From Luidia sarsii (taxonomy: Eukaryota > Echinodermata > Asteroidea > Paxillosida > Luidiidae): a stretch of DNA of 64,000 bases. The notes below the pieces were generated by a model, which did not search any database, was not told where the DNA came from, and was given only the letters and a program-made list of their open reading frames with translations. Shown here piece after piece: positions 49,701-62,297 of the stretch (the stretch's first letter is position 1; each line of letters starts with the position of its first letter). The stretch spans positions 9,009,202-9,073,201 of the forward strand of contig OX465111.1 in assembly GCA_949987565.1 (NCBI GenBank). Reading direction: 5' to 3'. A program made the position numbers and the translations under genes.

Positions 49701-52008
49701 GCACTATTTTGTTTTGGTGTGTGGGTGACGAATGACATCCAAATGTTTGAGCGGAAGCATGACCGTTCAGCCAGAATAGCGCCCTCAATACGTATAAAAT
49801 ACAGGTTACTTCGTTCTGATGCTGGATACGTCGATGCAAAAATACGTCTCGCTCCTGATCAATTACCTACACCTTTTAAGTTTCCAGGGACAATTTCCAC
49901 CGAAATTGCGAGACTCCCGTGCGTAAACTAATGATTCAACGTGATTTCACTCGTTTTCTTTGGTCATTCTTATTGATGGTTTTTGTGTGTGCGGAAAAAC
50001 GAGCCATGAAAGTAGGTTTAGTGCGTAGCGCTCTCTACCGGATCACAACGAAGTCCACAAGCTCGGCTGAAATGCCAGAGCCCCTTATTACCCAGTTTGA
50101 CTAAAGTGTTATACGTGGGATCTTGTTACGCAATGCAGGTGGCCTTGTGTAAAAACAAAAACACAAAACAAACCGCTCGTCTAACAGCATGTAGGTGGTT
50201 TGATCACTTGGGGCACATTTTCATTTCCATGTTTTGTTCTGCGGGATTCAGTATTCTGCACTCTTTACTCTCTGACAACGAAATTCAAAAGCCAACTGCC
50301 ATGCCATTCAAAATCCGGCTCGCCTATAAATGTATTAGTTGCGCTCAAAATAATGTCGCGTGAATTAGACGTTCTTGCGCATGAAACACAAGGCTAACAA
50401 CAGAAAGGTTCGTGGTTCGATTCCGGGGTGCTGCTGTTTTTCATTTAAACTAAACTTAACAAGTTCTATATATATTGATATAAAATCTTGGTTACCCTCA
50501 ATAGTTCAGTAAAGTTATGAAGCCTTCTTAGGCCTGTATTCGAACTTGTGAAGTATAGTTTACTCAGCACCGGAGGATACTAGTCTAACCACGGAAAGAG
50601 TATGGTAATTCCGAAACGTTGATTCCCTTGGTTCTTTGCAGAAGAGCGCATACATGGAAAAAGATACATCTCAGACGGTGTAACCGCAAACTATTCCAAA
50701 CAATATCATATTTATACGAACAATTTCGATAACGAAATCCCAAAGCCTGCCCCCAACGGCCATGGCCCTTATAATCCCGCTTGCCTATTAACGTACCGTA
50801 TTAGCTGCGTAGACATGCTGCTTGATTCAGGTTGCCTGGTGAAAAAAACGCTTGTCTAGCAACCTACTTGAGTCCACGCTTGATGCTGTTCATATTGCTG
50901 CAGTGGTGCAGCATACTATTGCAATCCGAGATGGCTCCGCACAGCTGATTATCATAAAGTGTGGACCCACAGCTCTTTTTTTATTCAGGGGCCTTTGGAG
51001 TCTAATAAACCTATACATTGTAAAACATGTCGGGCTTAAGACGACCCGCGTGTTGAATGTTCGATTTCTCGTGTAATTTGGCATAATCGGGGCTTGAAAG
51101 GTGGCCCTATTTTATCTTTAGAAGTAGAGGGATGTATATGCAGAAATTCGGCTTGGACGCCTGCACACGATACGAGTTGCCGCAACTTGATCATCGTCGT
51201 CTCGGCTGACAACCTACCGTGAAACCTAGCCCAAGCCTTCAACATACCCGTTGTTTCGGAATCAATTCGTCCCCAACTTAGATAAAAACGAAATCAATGA
51301 CTCGCATTCGCCAACCCCTATCTTGCTATCTTCAGGAAAGATCCGTGACAGAATGTTGCTAATAGCATCACGGAATCAAAATCAACAAAATTTACAGTAC
51401 GACCAAATTATCCCAATAACGCGCACTATTTTGTTTTGGTGTGTGGGTGACGAATGACATCCAAATGTTTGAGCGGAAGCATGACCGTTCAGCCAGAATA
51501 GCGCCCTCAATACGTTTAAAATACAGGTTACTTCGTTCTGATGCTGGATACGTCGATGCAAAAATACGTCTCGCTCCTGATCAATTACCTACACCTTTTA
51601 AGTTTCCAGGGACAATTTCCACCGAAATTGCGAGACTCCCGTACGTAAACTAATGATTCAACGTGATTTCACTCGTTTTCTTTGGTCATTCTTATTGATG
51701 GTTTTTGTGTGTGTGGAAAAACGAGCCATGAAAATAGGTTTAGTGCGCAGCGCTCTCTACCGGATCACAACGAAGTCCACAAGCTCGGCTGAAATGCCAG
51801 AGCCCCTTATTACCCAGTTTGACTAAAGTGTTAGACGTGTGAACTTGTTACGCAATGCAGGTGGCCTTGTGTAAAAACAAAAACACAAAATAAACCGCTC
51901 GTCTAACAGCATGTAGGTGGTTTGATCACTTGGGGCACATTTTCATTTCCATGTTTTGTTCTGCGGGATTCAGTATTCTGCACTCTTTACTCTCTGACAA
52001 CGAAATTC
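34772..52008 (+). repeat. Tandem duplication of a 5-monomer block (8618 bp)
   Basis: About 34772-43390 recurs at 43390-52008. All markers compared keep an 8618-bp offset. Observed differences are few, for example 36081 A versus 44699 C and 38821 A versus 47439 G. The right end is marked by 43394 lacking and 52012 having the 7-bp CGCCGCC segment. Confidence 0.85.
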
Positions 52009-55000
52009 AAAAGCCCGCCGCCAACTGCCATGACATTCAAAATCCGGCTCGCCTATAAATGTATAAGATGCGCTCAAAATAATGTCGCGTGAATCAGACG
52101 ACCTTGCGCATGAAACACAAGGCTAACAACAGAAAGGTTCGTGGTTCGATTCCGGGGTGCTGCTGTTTTTCATTTAAACTATACTTCACAAGTTCTATAT
52201 ATGTTGATATAAAATCTTGGTTACCCTCAATAGTTCAGTAAAGTTATGAAGCCTTCTTAGGCCTGTATTCGAACTTGTGAAGTATAGTTTTCTCAGCACC
52301 GGAGGATACTAGTCTAACCACGGAAAGAGTATGGTAATTCCGAAACGTTGATTCCCTTGGTTCTTTACAGAAGAGCGCATACATGGAAAAAGATACATCT
52401 CAGACGGTGTAACCGCAAACTATTCCAAACAATATCATATTTATACGAACAATTTCGACAACGAAATCCCAAAGCCTGCCCCCAACGGCCATGGCCCTTA
52501 TAATCCCGCTTGTCTATTACCGTACCGTATTAGCTGCGTAGACATGCTGCTTGATTCAGGTTGCCTGGTGAAAAAACGCTTGTCTAGCAACCTACTTGAG
52601 TCCACGCTTGATGCTGTTCATATTGCTGCAGTGGTGCAGCATACTATTGCAATCCGAGATGGCTCCGCACAGCTGATTATCATAAAGTGTGGACCCACAG
52701 CTCTTTTTTTAATCAGGGGCCTTTGGAGTCTAATAAACCTATACATTGTAAAACATGTCGGGCTTAAGACGACCCGCGTGTTGAATGTTCGATTTCTCGT
52801 GTAATTTGGCATAATCGGGGCTTGAAAGGTGGCCCTATTTTATCTTTAGGAGTAGAGGGAGGGATATGCAGAAATTCGGCGTGGACGCCTGCACACGATA
52901 CGAGTTGCCGCAACTTGATCATCGTCGTCTCGGCTGACAACCTACCGTGAAACCTAGCCCACGCCTTCACCATACCCGTTGTTTCGGAATCAATTCGCCC
53001 CCAACTTAGATGAAAACGAAATCAATGACTCGCATTCGCCAACCCCTATCTTGCTATCTTCAGGAAAGATCCGTGACTGAATGTTGCTAATAGCATCACG
53101 GAATCAAAATCAACAAAATTTACAGTACGACCGAATTGTCCCAATAACGCGCACTATTTTGTTTTGGTGTGTGCGTGACGAAATGACATCCAAATGTTTC
53201 AGCGGAAGCATGACCGTTCAGCCAGAATAGCGCCCTCAATACGTATAAAATACAGGTTACTTCGTTCTGATGCTGGATACGTCGATGCAAAAATACGTCT
53301 CGCTCCTGATCAATTACCTACACCTTTTAAGTTTCCAGGGACAATTTCCACCGAAATTGCGAGACTCCCGTGCGTAAACTAATGATTCAACGTGATTTCA
53401 CTCGTTTTCTTTGGTCATTCTTATTGATGGTTTTTGTGTGTGTGGAAAAACGAGCCATGAAAGTAGGTTTAGTGCGTAGCGCTCTCTACCGGATCACAAC
53501 GAAGTCCACAAGCTCGGCTGAAATGCCAGAGCCCCTTATTACCCAGTTTGACTAAAGTGTTAGACGTGTGAACTTGTTACGCAATGCAGGTGGCCTTGTG
53601 TAAAAACAAAAACACAAAACAAACCGCTCGTCTAACAGCATGTAGGTGGTTTGATCACTTGGGGCACATTTTCATTTCCATGTTTTGTTCTGCGGGATTC
53701 AGTATTCTGCACTCTTTACTCTCTGACAACGAAATTCAAAAGCCCGCCGCCAACTGCCATGACATTCAAAATCCGGCTCGCCTATAAATGTATAAGATGC
53801 GCTCAAAATAATGTCGCGTGAATCAGACGACCTTGCGCATGAAACACAAGGCTAACAACAGAAAGGTTCGTGGTTCGATTCCGGGGTGCTGCTGTTTTTC
53901 ATTTAAACTATACTTCACAAGTTCTATATATATTGATATAAAATCTTGGTTACCCTCAATAGTTCAGTAAAGTTATGAAGCCTTCTTAGGCCTGTATTCG
54001 AACTTGTGAAGTATAGTTTTCTCAGCACCGGAGGATACTAGTCTAACCACGGAAAGAGTATGGTAATTCCGAAACGTTGATTCCCTTGGTTCTTTGCAGA
54101 AGAGCGCATACATGGAAAAAGATACATCTCAGACGGTGTAACCGCAAACTATTCCAAACAATATCATATTTATACGAACAATTTCGACAACGAAATCCCA
54201 AAGCCTGCCCCCAACGGCCATGGCCCTTATAATCCCGCTTGTCTATTAACGTACCGTATTAGCTGCGTAGACATGCTGCTTGATTCAGGTTGCCTGGTGA
54301 AAAAAACGCTTGTCTAGCAACCTACTTGAGTCCACGCTTGATGATGTTCATATTGCTGCAGTGGTGCAGCATACTATTGCAATCCGAGATGGCTCCGCAC
54401 AGCTGATTATCATAAAGTGTGGACCCACAGCTCTTTTTTTAATCAGGGGCCTTTGGAGTCTAATAAACCTATACATTGTAAAACATGTCGGGCTTAAGAC
54501 GACCCGCGTGTTGAATGTTCGATTTCTCGTGTAATTTGGCATAATCGGGGCTTGAAAGGTGGCCCTATTTTATCTTTAGGAGTAGAGGGAGGGATATGCA
54601 GAAATTCGGCGTGGACGCCTGCACACGATACGAGTTGCCGCAACTTGATCATCGTCGTCTCGGCTGACAACCTACCGTGAAACCTAGCCCACGCCTTCAC
54701 CATACCCGTTGTTTCGGAATCAATTCGCCCCCAACTTAGATAAAAACGAAATCAATGACTCGCATTCGCCAACCCCTATCTTGCTATCTTCAGGAAAGAT
54801 CCGTGACAGAATGTTGCTAATAGCATCACGGAATCAAAATCAACAAAATTTACAGTACGACCAAATTATCCCAATAACGCGCACTATTTTGTTTTGGTGT
54901 GTGGGTGACGAATGACATCCAAATGTTTGAGCGGAAGCATGACCGTTCAGCCAGAATAGCGCCCTCAATACGTTTAAAATACAGGTTACTTCGTTCTGAT

Positions 55001-57033
55001 GCTGGATACGTCGATGCAAAAATACGTCTCGCTCCTGATCAATTACCTACACCTTTTAAGTTTCCAGGGACAATTTCCACCGAAATTGCGAGACTCCCGT
55101 ACGTAAACTAATGATTCAACGTGATTTCACTCGTTTTCTTTGGTCATTCTTATTGATGGTTTTTGTGTGTGTGGAAAAACGAGCCATGAAAATAGGTTTA
55201 GTGCGCAGCGCTCTCTACCGGATCACAACGAAGTCCACAAGCTCGGCTGAAATGCCAGAGCCCCTTATTACCCAGTTTGACTAAAGTGTTAGACGTGTGA
55301 ACTTGTTACGCAATGCAGGTGGCCTTGTGTAAAAACAAAAACACAAAATAAACCGCTCGTCTAACAGCATGTAGGTGGTTTGATCACTTGGGGCACATTT
55401 TCATTTCCATGTTTTGTTCTGCGGGATTCAGTATTCTGCACTCTTTACTCTCTGACAACGAAATTCAAAAGCCCGCCGCCAACTGCCATGACATTCAAAA
55501 TCCGGCTCGCCTATAAATGTATAAGATGCGCTCAAAATAATGTCGCGTGAATCAGACGACCTTGCGCATGAAACACAAGGCTAACAACAGAAAGGTTCGT
55601 GGTTCGATTCCGGGGTGCTGCTGTTTTTCATTTAAACTATACTTCACAAGTTCTATATATATTGATATAAAATCTTGGTTACCCTCAATAGTTCAGTAAA
55701 GTTATGAAGCCTTCTTAGGCCTGTATTCGAACTTGTGAAGTATAGTTTTCTCAGCACCGGAGGATACTAGTCTAACCACGGAAAGAGTATGGTAATTCCG
55801 AAACGTTGATTCCCTTGGTTCTTTGCAGAAGAGCGCATACATGGAAAAAGATACATCTCAGACGGTGTAACCGCAAACTATTCCAAACAATATCATATTT
55901 ATACGAACAATTTCGACAACGAAATCCCAAAGCCTGCCCCCAACGGCCATGGCCCTTATAATCCCGCTTGTCTATTACCGTACCGTATTAGCTGCGTAGA
56001 CATGCTGCTTGATTCAGGTTGCCTGGTGAAAAAACGCTTGTCTAGCAACCTACTTGAGTCCACGCTTGATGCTGTTCATATTGCTGCAGTGGTGCAGCAT
56101 ACTATTGCAATCCGAGATGGCTCCGCACAGCTGATTATCATAAAGTGTGGACCCACAGCTCTTTTTTTAATCAGGGGCCTTTGGAGTCTAATAAACCTAT
56201 ACATTGTAAAACATGTCGGGCTTAAGACGACCCGCGTGTTGAATGTTCGATTTCTCGTGTAATTTGGCATAATCGGGGCTTGAAAGGTGGCCCTATTTTA
56301 TCTTTAGGAGTAGAGGGAGGGATATGCAGAAATTCGGCGTGGACGCCTGCACACGATACGAGTTGCCGCAACTTGATCATCGTCGTCTCGGCTGACAACC
56401 TACCGTGAAACCTAGCCCACGCCTTCACCATACCCGTTGTTTCGGAATCAATTCGCCCCCAACTTAGATGAAAACGAAATCAATGACTCGCATTCGCCAA
56501 CCCCTATCTTGCTATCTTCAGGAAAGATCCGTGACTGAATGTTGCTAATAGCATCACGGAATCAAAATCAACAAAATTTACAGTACGACCGAATTGTCCC
56601 AATAACGCGCACTATTTTGTTTTGGTGTGTGCGTGACGAAATGACATCCAAATGTTTCAGCGGAAGCATGACCGTTCAGCCAGAATAGCGCCCTCAATAC
56701 GTATAAAATACAGGTTACTTCGTTCTGATGCTGGATACGTCGATGCAAAAATACGTCTCGCTCCTGATCAATTACCTACACCTTTTAAGTTTCCAGGGAC
56801 AATTTCCACCGAAATTGCGAGACTCCCGTGCGTAAACTAATGATTCAACGTGATTTCACTCGTTTTCTTTGGTCATTCTTATTGATGGTTTTTGTGTGTG
56901 TGGAAAAACGAGCCATGAAAGTAGGTTTAGTGCGTAGCGCTCTCTACCGGATCACAACGAAGTCCACAAGCTCGGCTGAAATGCCAGAGCCCCTTATTAC
57001 CCAGTTTGACTAAAGTGTTAGACGTGTGATCTT
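52009..57033 (+). repeat. Partial tandem duplication of a 2-monomer block (3458 bp)
   Basis: Features at 52544-53555 recur at 56002-57013, an offset of 3458 (1728 + 1730). The second copy is interrupted at 57034 by the Penelope-like insertion. These monomers are of the long form, with the 7-bp CGCCGCC segment. Confidence 0.75.
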
Positions 57034-57063
57034 CAATTAGAAGGGTGATCAAAGTCACGCGAT

Positions 57064-57120
57064 GTGTCGTTGCTAGAAGCGACGTTTCGGTTGCTAACTG
57101 CTAATCTTCATCAGGCAACT
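57064..57120 (-). ncRNA. Hammerhead-like core relic in the element's 3' tail, copy 1
   Basis: Minus strand has CTGATGA (57108-57114) followed 19 nt later by GAAAC (57084-57088), the two conserved boxes of a hammerhead ribozyme. A short GTCG...CGAC stem could follow. The stem II region pairs poorly and the expected cleavage triplet is not convincing. Hammerhead motifs are known in Penelope-like elements, so a decayed ribozyme is plausible. The TGA of the coding stop lies inside the CTGATGA box. Confidence 0.35.
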
Positions 57121-58309
57121 GAAGAAAGAGCGCTGCGGCGTCCGTTTATATCCGCTCCGTCGGTTCCTGTGTGCCGGTTTGCGGACGTCGTAGTGGTCAC
57201 CGTGCGGTTTGGCGCGCGGCTCTGGCGTCCTCCAGCGGGCCTGCCTGTGGTGGGCCGGCGGTCGTGGCGACGGATGGTGGGGAGCCAGAAACCGGGGATG
57301 TCAACACCGCTGTCTCGATTGATGTTATTATGTCGAAGTCGGATATGAATGGCCTCCTTGACGCGTCTGGTGTACCAATGCGGTTCGTGGTCGATACACC
57401 GCACATCGTCCCAATTGGGCCGGTGACCAGCTCCCCACGCATGCTCAGCTACTGCAGATCTGTCCACACAGGAGAGTCTCACATCACGCTGATGCTCTTT
57501 GATCCTCTCTCCGATGGGCCTGCCGGTTTCGCCGATGTAGACCTGGTCGCACTCGCCACACGGGATCTCGTAGACAACACCTCCGCGTCTTCCCGGGGGG
57601 GACAGGGTCCTTGGGATGGACGAGGTGGTTTCTCAGGGTGGTGGAGGAACGAAACACGGTACGGATACCGTGTCCCTTGAGAATTCTCCTCAATTGTCCG
57701 GAGACTCCGTCCATGAAGGGGAGTACAGCGAACGATTTGTACTCAACCCGCTCCGTATCGGCGTTCACCTTGGGTCTGGATGAACGACGGATGAAGGGGG
57801 TAGGGTACCCGTTCGCTGTTAGGGCAGCGTGCACATGACGTTTCTCTGAGGCCGTACATCGTGGTTTGGTCACCAACCGCGACGCACGGTCAAAGAGGCA
57901 CTTGGCCACTCCGCGCTTAACAGACTCAGGATGGTGGGAGTCGTAAGCCAAGTGCTGGTCAGTGTGCGTGGGCTTACGGTACACTGTTGTAGTTAGGCTG
58001 CCATCGGTCTCCCTGTGGACCAGAGTGTCCAGGAAGGCGATGGTGTTGTCTACCTCCAACTCGACAGTGAAGCGTATGGTGGGCCGGAGACTGTTCAGGT
58101 GGGAGAGCAGCTGGTCGGTCCGGTCAAGCGGTGCAATGACAAAGGTGTCATCAACGTATCGCTTCCATACTGAGGGGGAACATTCGGGAGGGCAACTCTG
58201 TAGAGCCTCCTCCTCAAATGCCTCCATGTACAGGTTAGCGATCACCGCGGAGACCGGACTGCCCATAGCCGCTCCATCCGTCTGCTCGTAGAAATTCCCT
58301 TCGTGGAGG
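57111..58309 (-). pseudogene. Penelope-like RT (fragment) with frameshifted GIY-YIG nuclease, copy 1
   Basis: Two minus-strand frames. The upstream one is open from the 58309 junction to 57484: YEQTDGAAMGSPVSAVIANL (RT motif B), YVDDTF (motif C, the catalytic Asp pair), FLDTLVHRETDG and TTVYRKPTHTDQHL, all hallmark Penelope-like RT motifs. The downstream frame holds VVYEIPCGECDQVYIGETGR (GIY-YIG core with a CGEC pair), AVAEHAWGAGH and RRVKEAIHIR, and stops at 57111-57113. The frames are shifted by one base at a 7-nt C run (plus-strand G run 57595-57601), so no continuous RT-endonuclease is made. RT motifs upstream of B are absent. Non-functional relic. Confidence 0.9.
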
Positions 58310-60081
58310 GACGTGTCATCTTGTTACGCAATGCAGGTGGCCTTGTGTAAAAACAAAAACACAAAACAAACCGCTCGTCTAACAGCATGTAGGTGGTTTG
58401 ATCACTTGGGGCACATTTTCATTTCCATGTTTTGTTCTGCGGGATTCAGTATTCTGCACTCTTTACTCTCTGACAACGAAATTCAAAAGCCCGCCGCCAA
58501 CTGCCATGACATTCAAAATCCGGCTCGCCTATAAATGTATAAGATGCGCTCAAAATAATGTCGCGTGAATCAGACGACCTTGCGCATGAAACACAAGGCT
58601 AACAACAGAAAGGTTCGTGGTTCGATTCCGGGGTGCTGCTGTTTTTCATTTAAACTATACTTCACAAGTTCTATATATATTGATATAAAATCTTGGTTAC
58701 CCTCAATAGTTCAGTAAAGTTATGAAGCCTTCTTAGGCCTGTATTCGAACTTGTGAAGTATAGTTTTCTCAGCACCGGAGGATACTAGTCTAACCACGGA
58801 AAGAGTATGGTAATTCCGAAACGTTGATTCCCTTGGTTCTTTGCAGAAGAGCGCATACATGGAAAAAGATACATCTCAGACGGTGTAACCGCAAACTATT
58901 CCAAACAATATCATATTTATACGAACAATTTCGACAACGAAATCCCAAAGCCTGCCCCCAACGGCCATGGCCCTTATAATCCCGCTTGTCTATTAACGTA
59001 CCGTATTAGCTGCGTAGACATGCTGCTTGATTCAGGTTGCCTGGTGAAAAAAACGCTTGTCTAGCAACCTACTTGAGTCCACGCTTGATGATGTTCATAT
59101 TGCTGCAGTGGTGCAGCATACTATTGCAATCCGAGATGGCTCCGCACAGCTGATTATCATAAAGTGTGGACCCACAGCTCTTTTTTTAATCAGGGGCCTT
59201 TGGAGTCTAATAAACCTATACATTGTAAAACATGTCGGGCTTAAGACGACCCGCGTGTTGAATGTTCGATTTCTCGTGTAATTTGGCATAATCGGGGCTT
59301 GAAAGGTGGCCCTATTTTATCTTTAGGAGTAGAGGGAGGGATATGCAGAAATTCGGCGTGGACGCCTGCACACGATACGAGTTGCCGCAACTTGATCATC
59401 GTCGTCTCGGCTGACAACCTACCGTGAAACCTAGCCCACGCCTTCACCATACCCGTTGTTTCGGAATCAATTCGCCCCCAACTTAGATAAAAACGAAATC
59501 AATGACTCGCATTCGCCAACCCCTATCTTGCTATCTTCAGGAAAGATCCGTGACAGAATGTTGCTAATAGCATCACGGAATCAAAATCAACAAAATTTAC
59601 AGTACGACCAAATTATCCCAATAACGCGAACTTTTTTGTTTTGGTGTGTGGGTGACGAATGACATCCAAATGTTTGAGCGGAAGCATGACCGTTCAGCCA
59701 GAATAGCGCCCTCAATACGTTTAAAATACAGGTTACTTCGTTCTGATGCTGGATACGTCGATGCAAAAATACGTCTCGCTCCTGATCAATTACCTACACC
59801 TTTTAAGTTTCCAGGGACAATTTCCACCGAAATTGCGAGACTCCCGTACGTAAACTAATGATTCAACGTGATTTCACTCGTTTTCTTTGGTCATTCTTAT
59901 TGATGGTTTTTGTGTGTGTGGAAAAACGAGCCATGAAAGTAGGTTTAGTGCGTAGCGCTCTCTACCGGATCACAACGAAGTCCACAAGCTCGGCTGAAAT
60001 GCCAGAGCCCCTTATTACCCAGTTTGACTAAAGTGTTAGACGTGTGATCTTCAATTAGAAGGGTGATCAAAGTCACGCGAT

Positions 60082-60138
60082 GTGTCGTTGCTAGAAGCGA
60101 CGTTTCGGTTGCTAACTGCTAATCTTCATCAGGCAACT
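60082..60138 (-). ncRNA. Hammerhead-like core relic, copy 2
   Basis: Same CTGATGA...GAAAC arrangement as in copy 1, offset 3018. The reservations about stems and cleavage site apply equally. Confidence 0.3.
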
Positions 60139-61327
60139 GAAGAAAGAGCGCTGCGGCGTCCGTTTATATCCGCTCCGTCGGTTCCTGTGTGCCGGTTTGC
60201 GGACGTCGTAGTGGTCACCGTGCGGTTTGGCGCGCGGCTCTGGCGTCCTCCAGCGGGCCTGCCTGTGGTGGGCCGGCGGTCGTGGCGACGGATGGTGGGG
60301 AGCCAGAAACCGGGGATGTCAACACCGCTGTCTCGATTGATGTTATTATGTCGAAGTCGGATATGAATGGCCTCCTTGACGCGTCTGGTGTACCAATGCG
60401 GTTCGTGGTCGATACACCGCACATCGTCCCAATTGGGCCGGTGACCAGCTCCCCACGCATGCTCAGCTACTGCAGATCTGTCCACACAGGAGAGTCTCAC
60501 ATCACGCTGATGCTCTTTGATCCTCTCTCCGATGGGCCTGCCGGTTTCGCCGATGTAGACCTGGTCGCACTCGCCACACGGGATCTCGTAGACAACACCT
60601 CCGCGTCTTCCCGGGGGGGACAGGGTCCTTGGGATGGACGAGGTGGTTTCTCAGGGTGGTGGAGGAACGAAACACGGTACGGATACCGTGTCCCTTGAGA
60701 ATTCTCCTCAATTGTCCGGAGACTCCGTCCATGAAGGGGAGTACAGCGAACGATTTGTACTCAACCCGCTCCGTATCGGCGTTCACCTTGGGTCTGGATG
60801 AACGACGGATGAAGGGGGTAGGGTACCCGTTCGCTGTTAGGGCAGCGTGCACATGACGTTTCTCTGAGGCCGTACATCGTGGTTTGGTCACCAACCGCGA
60901 CGCACGGTCAAAGAGGCACTTGGCCACTCCGCGCTTAACAGACTCAGGATGGTGGGAGTCGTAAGCCAAGTGCTGGTCAGTGTGCGTGGGCTTACGGTAC
61001 ACTGTTGTAGTTAGGCTGCCATCGGTCTCCCTGTGGACCAGAGTGTCCAGGAAGGCGATGGTGTTGTCTACCTCCAACTCGACAGTGAAGCGTATGGTGG
61101 GCCGGAGACTGTTCAGGTGGGAGAGCAGCTGGTCGGTCCGGTCAAGCGGTGCAATGACAAAGGTGTCATCAACGTATCGCTTCCATACTGAGGGGGAACA
61201 TTCGGGAGGGCAACTCTGTAGAGCCTCCTCCTCAAATGCCTCCATGTACAGGTTAGCGATCACCGCGGAGACCGGACTGCCCATAGCCGCTCCATCCGTC
61301 TGCTCGTAGAAATTCCCTTCGTGGAGG
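60129..61327 (-). pseudogene. Penelope-like RT fragment with frameshifted GIY-YIG nuclease, copy 2
   Basis: Same two minus-strand frames as in copy 1: RT part open from 61327 to 60502, with the AMGSPVSAV and YVDDTF motifs; nuclease part ending at the stop 60129-60131, with VYIGETGR and KEAIHI. The frameshift is at the same 7-nt run (plus-strand 60613-60619). All translated frames appear identical to copy 1. Confidence 0.9.
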
Positions 61328-62297
61328 GACGTGTCATCTTGTTACGCAATGCAGGTGGCCTTGTGTAAAAACAAAAACACAAAACAAACCGCTCGTCTAA
61401 CAGCATGTAGGTGGTTTGATCACTTGGGGCACATTTTCATTTCCATGTTTTGTTCTGCGGGATTCAGTATTCTGCACTCTTTACTCTCTGACAACGAAAT
61501 TCAAAAGCCCGCCGCCAACTGCCATGCCATTCAAAATCCGGCTCGCCTATGAATGTATTAGATGCGCTCAAAATAATGTCGCGTGAATCAGACGACCTTG
61601 CGCAAGAAACACAAGGCTAACAACAGAAAGGTTCGTGGTTCGATTCCGGGGTGCTGCTGTTTTTCATTTAAACTATACTTAACAAGTTCTATATATATTT
61701 ATATAAAATCTTGGTTACCCTCAATAGTTCAGTAAAGTTATGAAGCCTTCTTAGGCCTGTATTCGAACTTGTGAAGTATAGTTTACTCAGCACCGGAGGA
61801 TACTAGTCTAACCACGGAAAGAGTATGGTAATTCCGAAACGTTGATTCCCTTGGTTCTTTGCAGAAGAGCGCATACATGTAAAAAGATACAACTCAGACG
61901 GTGTAACCGCAAACTATTCCAAACAATATCATATTTATACGAACAATTTCGACAACGAAATCCCAAAGCCTGCCCCCAACGGCCATGGCCCTTATAATCC
62001 CGCTTGTCTATTACCGTACCGTATTAGCTGCGTAGACATGCTGCTTGATTCAGGTTGCCTGGTGAAAAAAACGCTTGTCTAGCAACCTACTTGAGTCCAC
62101 GCTTGATGATGTTCATATTGCTGCAGTGGTGCAGCATACTATTGCAATCCGAGATGGCTCCGCACAGCTGATTATCATAAAGTGTGGACCCACAGCTCTT
62201 TTTTTAATCAGGGGCTTTGGAGTCTAATAAACCTATACATTGTAAAACATGTCAGGCTTAAGACGACCCGCGTGTTGATTGTTCGATTTCTCGTATA

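Larger units (their letters stand above)
57034..58309 (-). mobile_element. 5'-truncated Penelope-like element, copy 1
   Basis: 1276-bp insertion in a satellite monomer, bounded by a 13-bp direct repeat GACGTGT(G/C)ATCTT at 57021-57033 and 58310-58322. It is visibly more GC-rich than the satellite. On the minus strand it begins within the RT domain just ahead of motif B and runs through a GIY-YIG-type nuclease to a short 3' tail ending in CACCCTTCTAATTG. The missing N-terminal half of the RT fits 5' truncation during target-primed reverse transcription. Confidence 0.9.
60052..61327 (-). mobile_element. 5'-truncated Penelope-like element, copy 2
   Basis: Apparently identical to the copy at 57034-58309, at an offset of 3018. 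It sits in the next monomer at the same insertion point, with the same 13-bp flanking repeats (60039-60051 and 61328-61340). Shared truncation, flanks and frameshift indicate copying after one insertion, not a second integration. Confidence 0.9.

Noticed and set aside
57171..58291. Plus-strand open frames of 169 and 109 codons inside the Penelope-like insertion
   Set aside because: Antisense to clear RT and GIY-YIG motifs; no homology of their own.
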